A stretch of 45,155 nt of DNA. Origin: Pyrinomonadaceae bacterium (GTDB taxonomy: Bacteria; Acidobacteriota; Blastocatellia; Pyrinomonadales; Pyrinomonadaceae). The position numbers were made by a program, and so were the translations under genes. Where the stretch lies: positions 1 through 45,155 of the forward strand of contig JAUZFQ010000117.1 of the NCBI GenBank assembly GCA_030838445.1, given 5' to 3'. A model generated the notes under the pieces. That model saw only the letters and a program-made list of their open reading frames with translations, was not told where the DNA came from and did no database searches. Of this stretch, positions 36,544 to 45,155 are shown in pieces. How positions within the stretch are numbered: the first letter of the stretch is position 1; every line of letters starts with the position of its first letter.

Positions 36544-37565
36544 TGCGCGCCGACCTCCGCGCCGTACTGCCGCGCGTAAAAATCCCTGTACGCGCCGCCG
36601 CGCACGCGCGCGATCCATTCCGTGTTCTCCGCGTACCAAGTGATCGTCTTGGCGAGGCCGCTCTCCCACGTCTCCGCGGGCTGCCAGCCGAGTTCGCGTT
36701 CGACCTTCGACGGGTCAATCGCGTAACGGCGGTCGTGGCCGGGACGATCTTTGACGTAGCGGACGAGCGACCGTGGCTTGTCGAGCGCGGCGAGAATTGA
36801 TTCGACCACTTCGAGATTGCGCCGCTCGTTGCGCGCGCCGATGTTGTAGACGCCGCCCGCCTCGCCGCGCTCGTAGGCGAGCGCGACGGCGCGGCAGTGG
36901 TCTTCGACGTAAATCCAGTCGCGGACGTTTTGGCCGTCGCCGTAGACGGGGATCGGCTCGTCGTGCAGCGCGTTCGACAGGAGCAGCGGGATGAGCTTTT
37001 CGGGAAACTGGCGCGGGCCGTAGTTGTTGCCGCAACGCGTCACGACGGTGTCGAGTCCGAAGGTGTGGCGCGCGGCGCGCACCATGTGTTCCGCCGCCGC
37101 CTTCGAGGCCGCGTAGGGGCTGTTCGGCGCGTAGCCGGAATCTTCGTTGAAGAACGCGCCGTCGTCTTCGGGCAGACTGCCCATCACCTCGTCGGTCGAG
37201 ATTTGCACGAAGCGACGCACGCCGCGTTCGCGCGCGGCGTCGAGCAAAACTTGCGTGCCGAGAATGTTCGTGCGCAAAAAATCGTCGGCGCGTTCGATGC
37301 TGCGATCAACGTGCGACTCGGCGGCGAAGTTGAAGATGGCGTCCGTGCCCGCGTCGAGCGCGGCCAGCACCGCCTCGCGGTCAGCGATGTCGCCGCGCAC
37401 GAAGCGATGGCGCGCGTCGTCCAAACCGTCGAGGTTATCGGGATTGCCCGCGTAGGTGAGCGCGTCGAAGTTGGTGATTTCGGCGTCCGGCCAGCGCGCG
37501 AGCGCCAGTCGGATGAAGGCCGAGCCGATGAAGCCCGCGCCGCCCGTGACGAAAAGTTTTTGCAT
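36540..37565 (-). CDS. rmlB: dTDP-glucose 4,6-dehydratase
   Basis: MQKLFVTGGAGFIGSAFIRLALARWPDAEITNFDALTYAGNPDNLDGL...FAAESHVDRSIERADDFLRTNILGTQVLLDAAR; start set at MQKLF (37565) rather than the track start 37853. Confidence 0.94.
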   Translation of the reverse strand: MQKLFVTGGAGFIGSAFIRLALARWPDAEITNFDALTYAGNPDNLDGLDDARHRFVRGDIADREAVLAALDAGTDAIFNFAAESHVDRSIERADDFLRTNILGTQVLLDAARERGVRRFVQISTDEVMGSLPEDDGAFFNEDSGYAPNSPYAASKAAAEHMVRAARHTFGLDTVVTRCGNNYGPRQFPEKLIPLLLSNALHDEPIPVYGDGQNVRDWIYVEDHCRAVALAYERGEAGGVYNIGARNERRNLEVVESILAALDKPRSLVRYVKDRPGHDRRYAIDPSKVERELGWQPAETWESGLAKTITWYAENTEWIARVRGGAYRDFYARQYGAEVGAQ

Positions 37566-38141
37566 GAAATGAATGTTTGCGGGGAGTGGTCGGCGCGCTA
37601 CCTGTCGTCGTCCGCGCGCGCCCGTTGTGCCCTTCCGAAGTCGCACGCCACGCGCGCCGTTAACTGTCTGAACTCGGACGCCTGACTCACACGCGTGCGC
37701 CGGAATTTTGTTTGAGCCGGTAAGCGACGGAGTATAGGCGCGCGCTCGAAACAGTGTCAAGAATCGCCGTCGTGCGCGGCGCGTGATTTCGACATGCTCT
37801 GGCGGCAACATCGAGGCGCGACGAAGTGCTGCCGTAATGGTGGCGGCCTTCACTCACATCTCACTCGGCGTGCGTTGATTTTCACACGCGCGAGAGAAGC
37901 GATTGCGGGTCGCCCCGCGCGCGTCCGAGAGGTCTTTCAAACTATTGACAGCCTCCACAAATTAGTATAAAAGCTACGGGCTTCATGCATGAGGTCTGAC
38001 CGCATCCCGTGCTTTGATAGATCCCGAAGGTAACGCTGCCGTCCTCGTAAGCGGCACACACGCAACCCCGCAACGCAACCGTCTTGAATGTCTTACCGAC
38101 CAACACACTGAACAGCGCACCCACGCTGAAGGAGAGTTCCC

Positions 38142-39092
38142 ATGAATAAAGGCCGCTTAACCCTCAATATTCTCACTACGATCACTTTCATTTTCGCCCT
38201 TGCCGCCATGACACACGCACAGGCGACCCGCACTTGGGTGTCGGGCGTCGGCGACGACGTTAATCCGTGCAGCCGCACCGCCCCCTGCAAAACTTACGCC
38301 GGCGCGATCTCGAAGACCGCCAAAGACGGCGAGATCAGCACGCTCGATCCGGGCGGCTTCGGCACTCTGACGATCACCAAGTCCATCACCGTGAACGGCG
38401 GCGGTGCCGGTCAGGGCTACGGCTCGGTGCTCTCCGCGCTCGCGCCGCAGGGCTTTCTCATCAACATCACCGACGTCAACGATGTGCGCAAGGCCGTCCG
38501 TCTCAACTGGCTCGACATCAACGGCGCTTCGACCGGCACCGACGGCATCCGCATGATCGCCGGTAGCGCGCTCCACGTCGAGAACACGAACATTGACGGC
38601 GTGGTCGGCGACGGCATTGACATCAACCTGAGCACGGCCACCGTCGCCGAGGTCTACATCAAGAACGTCTCGGTTCGAAATGCCGCAACCAACGGCATCA
38701 TCATACAGGCGGTCGCCGGAGGCCTCGTGCTCGCGACCATCGAGGACTGTCAGGTCAACAACAGCACGGGCGACGGCATCGAGGCCGGGGCGCGCTCGCG
38801 CGTGACGGTACGCGGCTGCGTCATCTCCACCCATAACGGCGCGAGTTCCGCCGCCGTCCGCGCCGCAGGCTCGGCCGATGTGGAAGTGAACGTCGATACC
38901 AGCGTTCTGACCTACAACCTCAGCGCGGTACGCGTTGACCTCGGCACGGCGCGCGTCGCCAACTCCGTCATCAGCGGCAACGTCAACGGACTGCATAACG
39001 TGGGCGGGACATTGAAGTCGTTCGGCACCAACCGGATTGACGGCAATACGAATCCGACCGTCGGCGCGATCACCCCAATCGCACAAAGTTAG
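38142..39092 (+). CDS. Secreted right-handed parallel beta-helix repeat protein
   Basis: Signal-peptide-like N-terminus (MNKGRLTLNILTTITFIFALAAMTHAQA); repeated short strand/turn segments (GDGIDINLSTATVAEVYIKNVSVRNAATNGIIIQA); ggagag Shine-Dalgarno. Confidence 0.8.
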   Translation: MNKGRLTLNILTTITFIFALAAMTHAQATRTWVSGVGDDVNPCSRTAPCKTYAGAISKTAKDGEISTLDPGGFGTLTITKSITVNGGGAGQGYGSVLSALAPQGFLINITDVNDVRKAVRLNWLDINGASTGTDGIRMIAGSALHVENTNIDGVVGDGIDINLSTATVAEVYIKNVSVRNAATNGIIIQAVAGGLVLATIEDCQVNNSTGDGIEAGARSRVTVRGCVISTHNGASSAAVRAAGSADVEVNVDTSVLTYNLSAVRVDLGTARVANSVISGNVNGLHNVGGTLKSFGTNRIDGNTNPTVGAITPIAQS

Positions 39093-39116
39093 TTTTAGTT
39101 CCGACTTCACTCTACA

Positions 39117-39158
39117 CTCCGCCCGTCTCTCACAAGGAGACGGGCGGAGTTACTTTTT
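39117..39158. terminator. Rho-independent terminator after the beta-helix gene
   Basis: CTCCGCCCGTCTC-tcacaag-GAGACGGGCGGAG followed by TTACTTTTT; 13-bp perfect stem. Confidence 0.9.
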
Positions 39159-39406
39159 CTCCCGGTCATAAACTCCTTAGCGTACGACGCGCGGGCTATC
39201 TCGCGGCCGCCACGGAGGCGCGCGGGGTGGTTGCTTGACGCTCGAAAGAAGGCATGGTTACATTGCAATCTTTGCATGCCGCCAGATGTCTTGACTGTCT
39301 GCGGGCGGGAACTGAGCGGAGATGAGGTGAGGCCATAACTCTCGATTCGGGACACAGGAAACGTTCGTATCGCGCCGAGCGAGAATTCGGGCTGCTGGTC
39401 GGCGGC

Positions 39407-39751
39407 GTGCTCATCGCGCTCGGCGGCTGGTGGTTTTATCGCGGCCGATACCCGGCGCTCACAATCATCCTGCCGTGCTTGGGCGCGACGCTCGCGCTCT
39501 TCGGCGCGCTTCGTCCGAAGTCGCTCGTCGTGCCGAACCGTTTGTGGATGGGCTTGGCCGAGGCGTTGGGCTTCGTGATGACGCGCGTCATCTTGGGCGT
39601 GGTCTTCTTCCTCGTCGTGACGCCCATCGGACTCGTACGGCGTCTGACGGGTGGCGACGCGCTCGGCCGTCGCGCGGGGCGCGGCGAATCTTACTGGAAG
39701 CCTTACACCGAACGGCGGGCTGATCCGAAGCATTACGAAAAGATGTATTAA
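39407..39751 (+). CDS. SxtJ-like small membrane protein
   Basis: ALGGWWFYRGRYPALTIILPCLGATLALFGALRPKSLVVPNRLWMGLAEALGFVMTRVILGVVFFLVVTPIGLVRRLTGGD...WKPY; followed by a DUF5989-like ORF and a carbamoyltransferase. True N-terminus may lie upstream. Confidence 0.75.
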   Translation: MLIALGGWWFYRGRYPALTIILPCLGATLALFGALRPKSLVVPNRLWMGLAEALGFVMTRVILGVVFFLVVTPIGLVRRLTGGDALGRRAGRGESYWKPYTERRADPKHYEKMY

Positions 39752-39783
39752 GGGACATCGCGGGGGAAGGTCGAGAGAGGTCA

Positions 39784-39942
39784 ATGTCGAAATCGCAGGT
39801 TCTGCTCCAGTTGTGGGAGTTGATGAAGTACAACAAGAAGTACTGGCTCTTGCCGATCATCGTCGTGCTCGTGCTGACGGGTCTCGCGCTCGTCTTCGCG
39901 CAGTCGTCCGCGCTCGCCCCGTTCCTCTACCCGCTGTTCTGA
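39784..39942 (+). CDS. Small membrane protein, DUF5989-like (52 aa; absent from the ORF track)
   Basis: MSKSQVLLQLWELMKYNKKYWLLPIIVVLVLTGLALVFAQSSALAPFLYPLF-stop read directly; sits between the SxtJ-like gene and the carbamoyltransferase. Confidence 0.8.
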   Translation: MSKSQVLLQLWELMKYNKKYWLLPIIVVLVLTGLALVFAQSSALAPFLYPLF

Positions 39943-39966
39943 GCGACGGCGCAAGGTGAACCACAA

Positions 39967-41889
39967 GTGACGAGCATCCTCGGACTGTCGGCCTTTTACC
40001 ACGACTCGGCGGCGTGTCTCGTCGTTGACGGCGAGATCGTCGCGGCGGCGCAGGAGGAACGCTTCACGCGCCGCAAGCACGACCACCGCTTCCCCACGCA
40101 CGCCGTCCGCTACTGCCTCGCCGAAGCCGGACTGACGGCCGACGCGCTCGACTACGTTTCCTTCTACGACAAACCGCTCATCAAATTCGAGCGCCTCCTC
40201 GAAACCTATCTCGACTACGCCCCCGCCGGTTTCCCCTCCTTCCTCAAAGCGATGCCCGCGTGGATGAAGGAGAAGCTCTGGATGTCCGACCTGATCGGCG
40301 CCGAGATGGCGCGCGTCGAAGGCTTCGAGGACAAAAAGGACGCGAAGCGGCGCGCGAAAAGTTTCGAGTGGAAACTACTGTTCGGCGATCATCACGAGAG
40401 CCACGCGGCGAGCGCGTTCTACCCGTCGCCGTTTGAAGAGGCCGCGATTCTGACGCTCGACGGCGTGGGCGAGTGGGCGACGAGCAGTATCGGCGTCGGG
40501 CGCGGGCGCGAGATCGAGATGCTCAAAGAGTTGCGCTTTCCAGACAGTCTCGGCCTGCTCTACAGCGCGTTCACTTACTACACGGGCTTTCGCGTCAATA
40601 GCGGCGAGTACAAGGTGATGGGACTCGCGCCCTACGGCGAGCCTAAGTACGTCGCGCTCATCAAGGACAAACTCGTCGAGATACGCGACGACGGCAGCCT
40701 GCGCATGAACCACGACTACTTCGGCTACGCGCACGGCCTGAAAATGACGAGCAAGGCGTTTGCGAAGTTGTTCGGCGACGCGCCGCGCCGCCCCGAAGCG
40801 AAGCTGACGCAGCGCGACATGGACTTGGCGCGCAGCATTCAGGTCATCACCGAAGAAGTGATGTTGAAGATGGCCGCCTACGCCCACCGCGAGACGGGCG
40901 CGCGCAAACTCTGCATGGCGGGCGGCGTCGCGCTGAACTGCGTGGGCAACGGCCGCATCTTGCGCGAGAGCGCGTTCGAGGACATCTGGATTCAACCGGC
41001 GGCGGGCGACGCGGGCGGCGCGGCCGGGATCGCGCTCGCCATCTGGCATCGCTACCTCGGCCAGCCGCGCACGAGTCCCGAAAGCGCGGGCACCTGGGCG
41101 TCGCCGCGCCATGCCAACGGACGTATCCCGCCCTACGCCGACGGGATGAAGGGTTCTTATTTAGGGCCGCGACACACGGAAGCGGAGATCGAAGAGTTCC
41201 TGCGCGCGCGCGGGTTGCCTTACCGGAAGTACCGGCGCGAGGAGTTGCCGGAGGCGGTCGCGGAGTTGCTGGCGTCGGAGAAAGTGATCGGGCTGCATCA
41301 GGGGCGTATGGAGTTCGGGCCGCGCGCGCTCGGCGGGCGCAGCATCATCGGCGACGCGCGCTCGCCGCGCATGCAGTCGGTGATGAACTTGAAGATCAAA
41401 TACCGCGAGAGCTTCCGCCCGTTCGCGCCGAGCGTGACGCGCGAGGGCGCGGCCGAGTGGTTCGAGTTGGACACCGACAGCCCCTACATGCTGCTCGTCG
41501 CCGACGTGCGACACGACCGTCGCCGCGAGGCGACCGAGGCGGAGCGCGCCCTCTGGGGGATCGAAAAATTGAACGCCGTGCGCTCGGACATTCCCGCCGT
41601 CACGCACGTTGATTATTCGGCGCGCGTGCAGACCGTGCGGCGCGAGACGAACCCGCTCTACTGGGAGATCATCGCGGCCTTCGGGCACAAGACCGGCTGC
41701 CCCGTCGTCGTCAACACGAGTTTCAACGTGCGCGGCGAACCCATCGTGTGCACGCCCGAAGACAGCTATCGTTGCTTCATGCGTACGGAGATGGACGCGC
41801 TCGTGTTGGAGACGTGCGTGCTCTTGAAGGAAGACCAGCCGGAGTTTGTCGAAGCGACCGACTGGCGCAAAAGCATCGCGCCTGATTAG
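39967..41889 (+). CDS. Carbamoyltransferase (NodU/CmcH family)
   Basis: TSILGLSAFYHDSAACLVVDGEIVAAAQEERFTRRKHDHRFP...HHESHAASAFYPSPFEEAAILTLDGVGEW...CMAGGVALNCVGNG...GRMEFGPRALGGRSIIGDAR; GTG start; 640 aa. Confidence 0.95.
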   Translation: MTSILGLSAFYHDSAACLVVDGEIVAAAQEERFTRRKHDHRFPTHAVRYCLAEAGLTADALDYVSFYDKPLIKFERLLETYLDYAPAGFPSFLKAMPAWMKEKLWMSDLIGAEMARVEGFEDKKDAKRRAKSFEWKLLFGDHHESHAASAFYPSPFEEAAILTLDGVGEWATSSIGVGRGREIEMLKELRFPDSLGLLYSAFTYYTGFRVNSGEYKVMGLAPYGEPKYVALIKDKLVEIRDDGSLRMNHDYFGYAHGLKMTSKAFAKLFGDAPRRPEAKLTQRDMDLARSIQVITEEVMLKMAAYAHRETGARKLCMAGGVALNCVGNGRILRESAFEDIWIQPAAGDAGGAAGIALAIWHRYLGQPRTSPESAGTWASPRHANGRIPPYADGMKGSYLGPRHTEAEIEEFLRARGLPYRKYRREELPEAVAELLASEKVIGLHQGRMEFGPRALGGRSIIGDARSPRMQSVMNLKIKYRESFRPFAPSVTREGAAEWFELDTDSPYMLLVADVRHDRRREATEAERALWGIEKLNAVRSDIPAVTHVDYSARVQTVRRETNPLYWEIIAAFGHKTGCPVVVNTSFNVRGEPIVCTPEDSYRCFMRTEMDALVLETCVLLKEDQPEFVEATDWRKSIAPD

Positions 41890-41967
41890 AGTCGGCGCGA
41901 CGGGTGAAGCCTTAACGAAGTTTCTTAATTAGAGTGAAGCGCAGGATGCGCGCGGTGTGAGTAAAGC

Positions 41968-42019
41968 GAGAGGCCGGGAGTTCAGACTTGGTAAGTCTAA
42001 ACTCCCGGCCTCTCTTTTT
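41968..42019. terminator. Strong hairpin terminator between convergent genes
   Basis: GAGAGGCCGGGAGTTcAGACTT-ggt-AAGTCTaAACTCCCGGCCTCTC followed by TTTTT on the plus strand. Confidence 0.92.
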
Positions 42020-42049
42020 AAGAACGCGAAGCCGTCCGTGAACTTCGTG

Positions 42050-43018
42050 CTAGTTCGTGAAGTTCGCGTTCGGGGCGATGGTGATCGGCCCGACGAAATC
42101 GGGGTTGTTGAAGGCGGCGGTGACTTTGTAGAGCACCACGTTGGCGGCGTTGGCCGTGCCGTTGGAGATGCCGGGGCCGAAGTTGTTCGCGATGACGGAA
42201 TCAACCACGCGCAGTTGCACGGCCTGCATCGTCGCGATGCCCGCGCCCGGACTGGACGGGCCGCTCACGGGGACGCGGAAGCCGTTGCCCTGAATCTGCG
42301 AGTTGGAGATGACGACGCGGCCGAAGTCCGTCAAGCGGAGGCCGTAGTCGCGGTTGTTCTCGATGCGGCAGTTGTCGATGTTGACGCGCGTGCTGCCCGC
42401 CGTCACGACGCCTTCGAGGAAGTTGCGAATGACGAGATTGCGCAGGGTGACGACGGTCGTCGGGGACGAGTTCGAGCCGTTGTAGATCGTGATGCCCGCA
42501 CCCGCTTGACGCGCCGTGTTGCCGCCCGCCGGGTCGCCTTGCAGCACCGCGTCAATGTCCGCCTCGACGCCGTGCGCGGCTTCGATGGTGACGTTGCCGG
42601 GGGTGGCCGTGCCCTGATCGGGGAAGGCCGGGATCGTCATGCCGATGAGCAACTGTTCGGCGAAGCGGCCGGACGTGACGATGATGATGCGCCCGTTGTT
42701 GTTCGCGCCCGTGCCCGCCGCCGCGCCCGTGCCGGGGCCGAGGGCTGCTTTGAGCGTGCCGAAGATGCGATCCGCGCCGTCTGTGTCTTCGGCCGTGCCG
42801 ATGCGGCCGTCGCCGTCGAAGTCGCCGCACGTGCCGGGCGAGACGAGCGTCGTGCCGGGGACGGGGCTGTCGCAGTTGCCTTCGACCAAGACCGGGTGGT
42901 TGGCCGAGACGTTCACGGTGCTGAAGTTGCCGCCCACGGCCACCAGCGCCAAGAGCGCAACGGCGCACAGGCCGATGCGCAGGCCGGGAAGTTTGAAAGC
43001 TCTGGAAGATTGTTTCAT
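42050..43018 (-). CDS. Secreted right-handed parallel beta-helix repeat protein
   Basis: MKQSSRAFKLPGLRIGLCAVALLALVAVGGNFSTVNVSA signal peptide; VTIEAAHGVEADIDAVLQG...VNIDNCRIENNRDYGLRLTDFGRVVISNSQIQGNGF; start at 43018 preceded by a ggaaagag Shine-Dalgarno (track ORF extends to 43252). Confidence 0.8.
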   Translation of the reverse strand: MKQSSRAFKLPGLRIGLCAVALLALVAVGGNFSTVNVSANHPVLVEGNCDSPVPGTTLVSPGTCGDFDGDGRIGTAEDTDGADRIFGTLKAALGPGTGAAAGTGANNNGRIIIVTSGRFAEQLLIGMTIPAFPDQGTATPGNVTIEAAHGVEADIDAVLQGDPAGGNTARQAGAGITIYNGSNSSPTTVVTLRNLVIRNFLEGVVTAGSTRVNIDNCRIENNRDYGLRLTDFGRVVISNSQIQGNGFRVPVSGPSSPGAGIATMQAVQLRVVDSVIANNFGPGISNGTANAANVVLYKVTAAFNNPDFVGPITIAPNANFTN

Positions 43019-43605
43019 ACGTTTTTCTCTTTCCTTCAATGAGTGTTGGGCAAGATGTGTACGCCGGACGCCCGGCCCATGTCGGGCGTCCGCGGAGAGT
43101 AGTCGGGAATCGTGGCAAGATTGCCGTGTATATGTCACACCGGGGTTACAACAAACGCCTACCGGGAATGACTTCAATGAGCGGAGCATTTCGCCGTGCT
43201 TGGGGTCGCTGAAGGTCTGCGTCGAGACTCTTCGCGAAGACACACGAAACAACGGGTAGACTTCAACCGGGTGTGCTCTATATTCGCTGACGAATGTGGT
43301 GTGGATTTAACACGATCCGTCGTCGCAGGTCAAAGAAAAAATTTTCCGCCGCGCGCGTCCGCGCATCAGAGTTTGCGCCCGGCGCGGGGGCGGCCGCCTC
43401 CGCGCGTAGGCGAAATAAACCTGCCCGCGCGGGCAAACCCCGCGCGCCGCCGCGACTCTCTAAACAGAGGCCGCGCGCCTTGGGAACTTCCGGCGCGGGC
43501 GTTAGAGTGTCGGGACGCGGAGACAAACTGCGGAAGTTTTTGCGGAGACTGCGGAGACTAAGGCGTGAAAGTTTTTAATGTCCGGCGGGCGTACCGGGGA
43601 GAAGA

Positions 43606-45096
43606 ATGATGCGAGCACTATTGACGGCAATCTTAACCTGTGCGGTGTGCGCCGCGGCGGCATCGCCCGCGTGGTCGGCCTCCGCGCAGGAGGCGGGCGC
43701 GCGGCCGCGTCGCACCACTGGCAGCGTCGCCGGGAGGGTGAGTAGTTCGACCGCGAGCAGCGCGGCCGCGGTGTGCAAGGTCGCGCAGTTGGCGATGCCC
43801 GGCGCGGACGTGGGCGCGAAGATCAATGCGTGCGACGCCGCGCTCGGCGCGGACAAGCCGGGCGGCGAGATTCACGTCGAAGGCGGCGGCACGATCTCGA
43901 CTTTCGTCAACCTCTCGCGCGGGCGCACGCTCTGGTTTCACAACGGCACGTACACGCTGCAACAGGCTTACACGGGCAACCCTTCGCAGGACATTCAAAC
44001 CGAACTGGGGATGATTCGTTACCGCGACGGCGCGACGATCAAGGGGGACGGCTGGAACACGATCCTCGTCGAGCCGCCCATCACGAACCGCCCGACCGTC
44101 TTCGCCCCGTATATTTCCAGCGTGCTCACCAACGGCGGCTACTTCCACGGCGTCACGCGCGATGTGACGATCCGCGATCTGCAAATCAAGGGGCGGCAGA
44201 CCGTCGCCTCGAACGGCACCTACTCGACCATCGAGATCGGCAACTCGCACAACATGCTCGTCGAGAACGTCTTTCTCAACCAGACCACAGGCAACGGCAT
44301 CACGGCGGGCGGCTCGTCTGGCCTCTCATCCGTCGGCGGGTGCGGCGGGCAGGGCTTAGAGCGCGAGTGTGCGAGCGGCGTCCGCATCGTCGGCAACCGT
44401 CTCTTCCAAGTTCAGAATCAGGGCTTGAACGTCGTCAACGGGCGCGACGTGTTGATCTCGAACAACGTCATTAAAGATCACAACCGCCTCGCCGGAAGTA
44501 ACGGCGCAGGGATAGACATCGAGACGAACACGGTGACGGACACGGCGCAACTCATCCGTATCGAAAGCAACATGCTCGACTTCACAGGCTCGCCGCAGCC
44601 CTTCGCGGGCAACGGCATCAACGTGCAGTCGTCGGGTCAGGCCGTCTACGGCCCGGTGGACGTTTTGAACAACACGCTCATCGGCAACACGCTTGGGGAA
44701 GGCGCGGTCGGGCACATGGTCTACGGCATCTTCGTGGCGGCGGGCACGCGCCGCGTGACGGTGGCGGGCAACAAGATTCAGCGCACGACCAACTCCGGCA
44801 TCATCGCCTACGGCACGGGACACACGATCCGCGACAACGAACTGGTGAGCGTCGGCGGCGGCGGCAACATCGCGATCAGCCTGATGGGGACGAACGACTC
44901 GGCGGTGCGCGGCAACAAGGTGCGGATCGAACGTGCCTCGCACGGGGCGAGCGACGTGATCGCGGAGATGCCGGGGACGGGCGCGAACAACAACGTCATC
45001 GAGGGCAACGTCGCCGACACGCCGCCCCGCGTCGTGGGCGCGGCCTCGAAAGTGAACGCGCACCGCACGTGGGCGACGCAAGGCGGCAGGCCGTGA
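43606..45096 (+). CDS. Secreted right-handed parallel beta-helix protein (pectate-lyase-like fold; possible polysaccharide-active enzyme)
   Basis: Signal peptide LLTAILTCAVCAAAASPAWSASAQ; GADVGAKINACDAALGADKPGGEIHVEGGGTISTF; repeated IVGNRLFQVQNQGLNVVNGRDVLISNNVIKD-type rungs. Confidence 0.78.
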   Translation: MMRALLTAILTCAVCAAAASPAWSASAQEAGARPRRTTGSVAGRVSSSTASSAAAVCKVAQLAMPGADVGAKINACDAALGADKPGGEIHVEGGGTISTFVNLSRGRTLWFHNGTYTLQQAYTGNPSQDIQTELGMIRYRDGATIKGDGWNTILVEPPITNRPTVFAPYISSVLTNGGYFHGVTRDVTIRDLQIKGRQTVASNGTYSTIEIGNSHNMLVENVFLNQTTGNGITAGGSSGLSSVGGCGGQGLERECASGVRIVGNRLFQVQNQGLNVVNGRDVLISNNVIKDHNRLAGSNGAGIDIETNTVTDTAQLIRIESNMLDFTGSPQPFAGNGINVQSSGQAVYGPVDVLNNTLIGNTLGEGAVGHMVYGIFVAAGTRRVTVAGNKIQRTTNSGIIAYGTGHTIRDNELVSVGGGGNIAISLMGTNDSAVRGNKVRIERASHGASDVIAEMPGTGANNNVIEGNVADTPPRVVGAASKVNAHRTWATQGGRP

Positions 45097-45155
45097 CCTG
45101 TTGTCGGAGCGTTCGCCGAAGACGACGCGATTAGGCGCAATTAAAGGGGCAGTTG

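Noticed and set aside
38157-39110. 317-aa minus ORF opposite the first beta-helix protein
   Set aside because: Asp/Arg/Val-rich shadow frame; the plus strand has a signal peptide, RBS and terminator.
1-45155. tRNA, rRNA, transposase, integrase or toxin-antitoxin genes
   Set aside because: None recognised by motif reading on either strand; absence should be confirmed with tRNAscan-SE, barrnap and ISfinder-type searches.

Overview
High-GC window dominated by a ~37 kb surface-polysaccharide biosynthesis locus, almost entirely on the minus strand (about 37565 down to 105). Taxon is not determinable from sequence alone; the gene content would suit an Acidobacteriota-like genome, which is inference. 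The locus contains RmlB/RmlD/RmlA/RmlC-like deoxysugar enzymes, a GDP-mannose 4,6-dehydratase, a Wbp/Wlb-like set (Gfo/Idh/MocA, two DegT aminotransferases, a LbH acetyltransferase), a BY-kinase (Wzc-like), a WecA-FlaA1(N) fusion, several GT2/GT4 glycosyltransferases, two paralogous GT-C-like membrane proteins, AsnB, methyltransferases and a NodU/CmcH carbamoyltransferase. A plus-strand SxtJ / DUF5989-like / carbamoyltransferase triad and three secreted beta-helix proteins lie to the right. Main findings: (1) a single ORF fusing a YvcK/CofD-like domain to a GT2 glycosyltransferase, next to a HAD phosphatase and a VTC2/GDPGP-like HIT-superfamily protein, a candidate undescribed glycan-decoration or regulatory module; (2) at least eight intergenic inverted repeats built from imperfect 7-nt tandem units, with a different word at most sites but the same period and architecture, several of which supply the 3' codons or stop codon of adjacent genes; (3) a gene-conversion-like tract making 114 aa identical in two otherwise diverged membrane paralogs. 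No tRNA, rRNA, CRISPR array or transposase was recognised. All family calls come from reading motifs, not from database searches.
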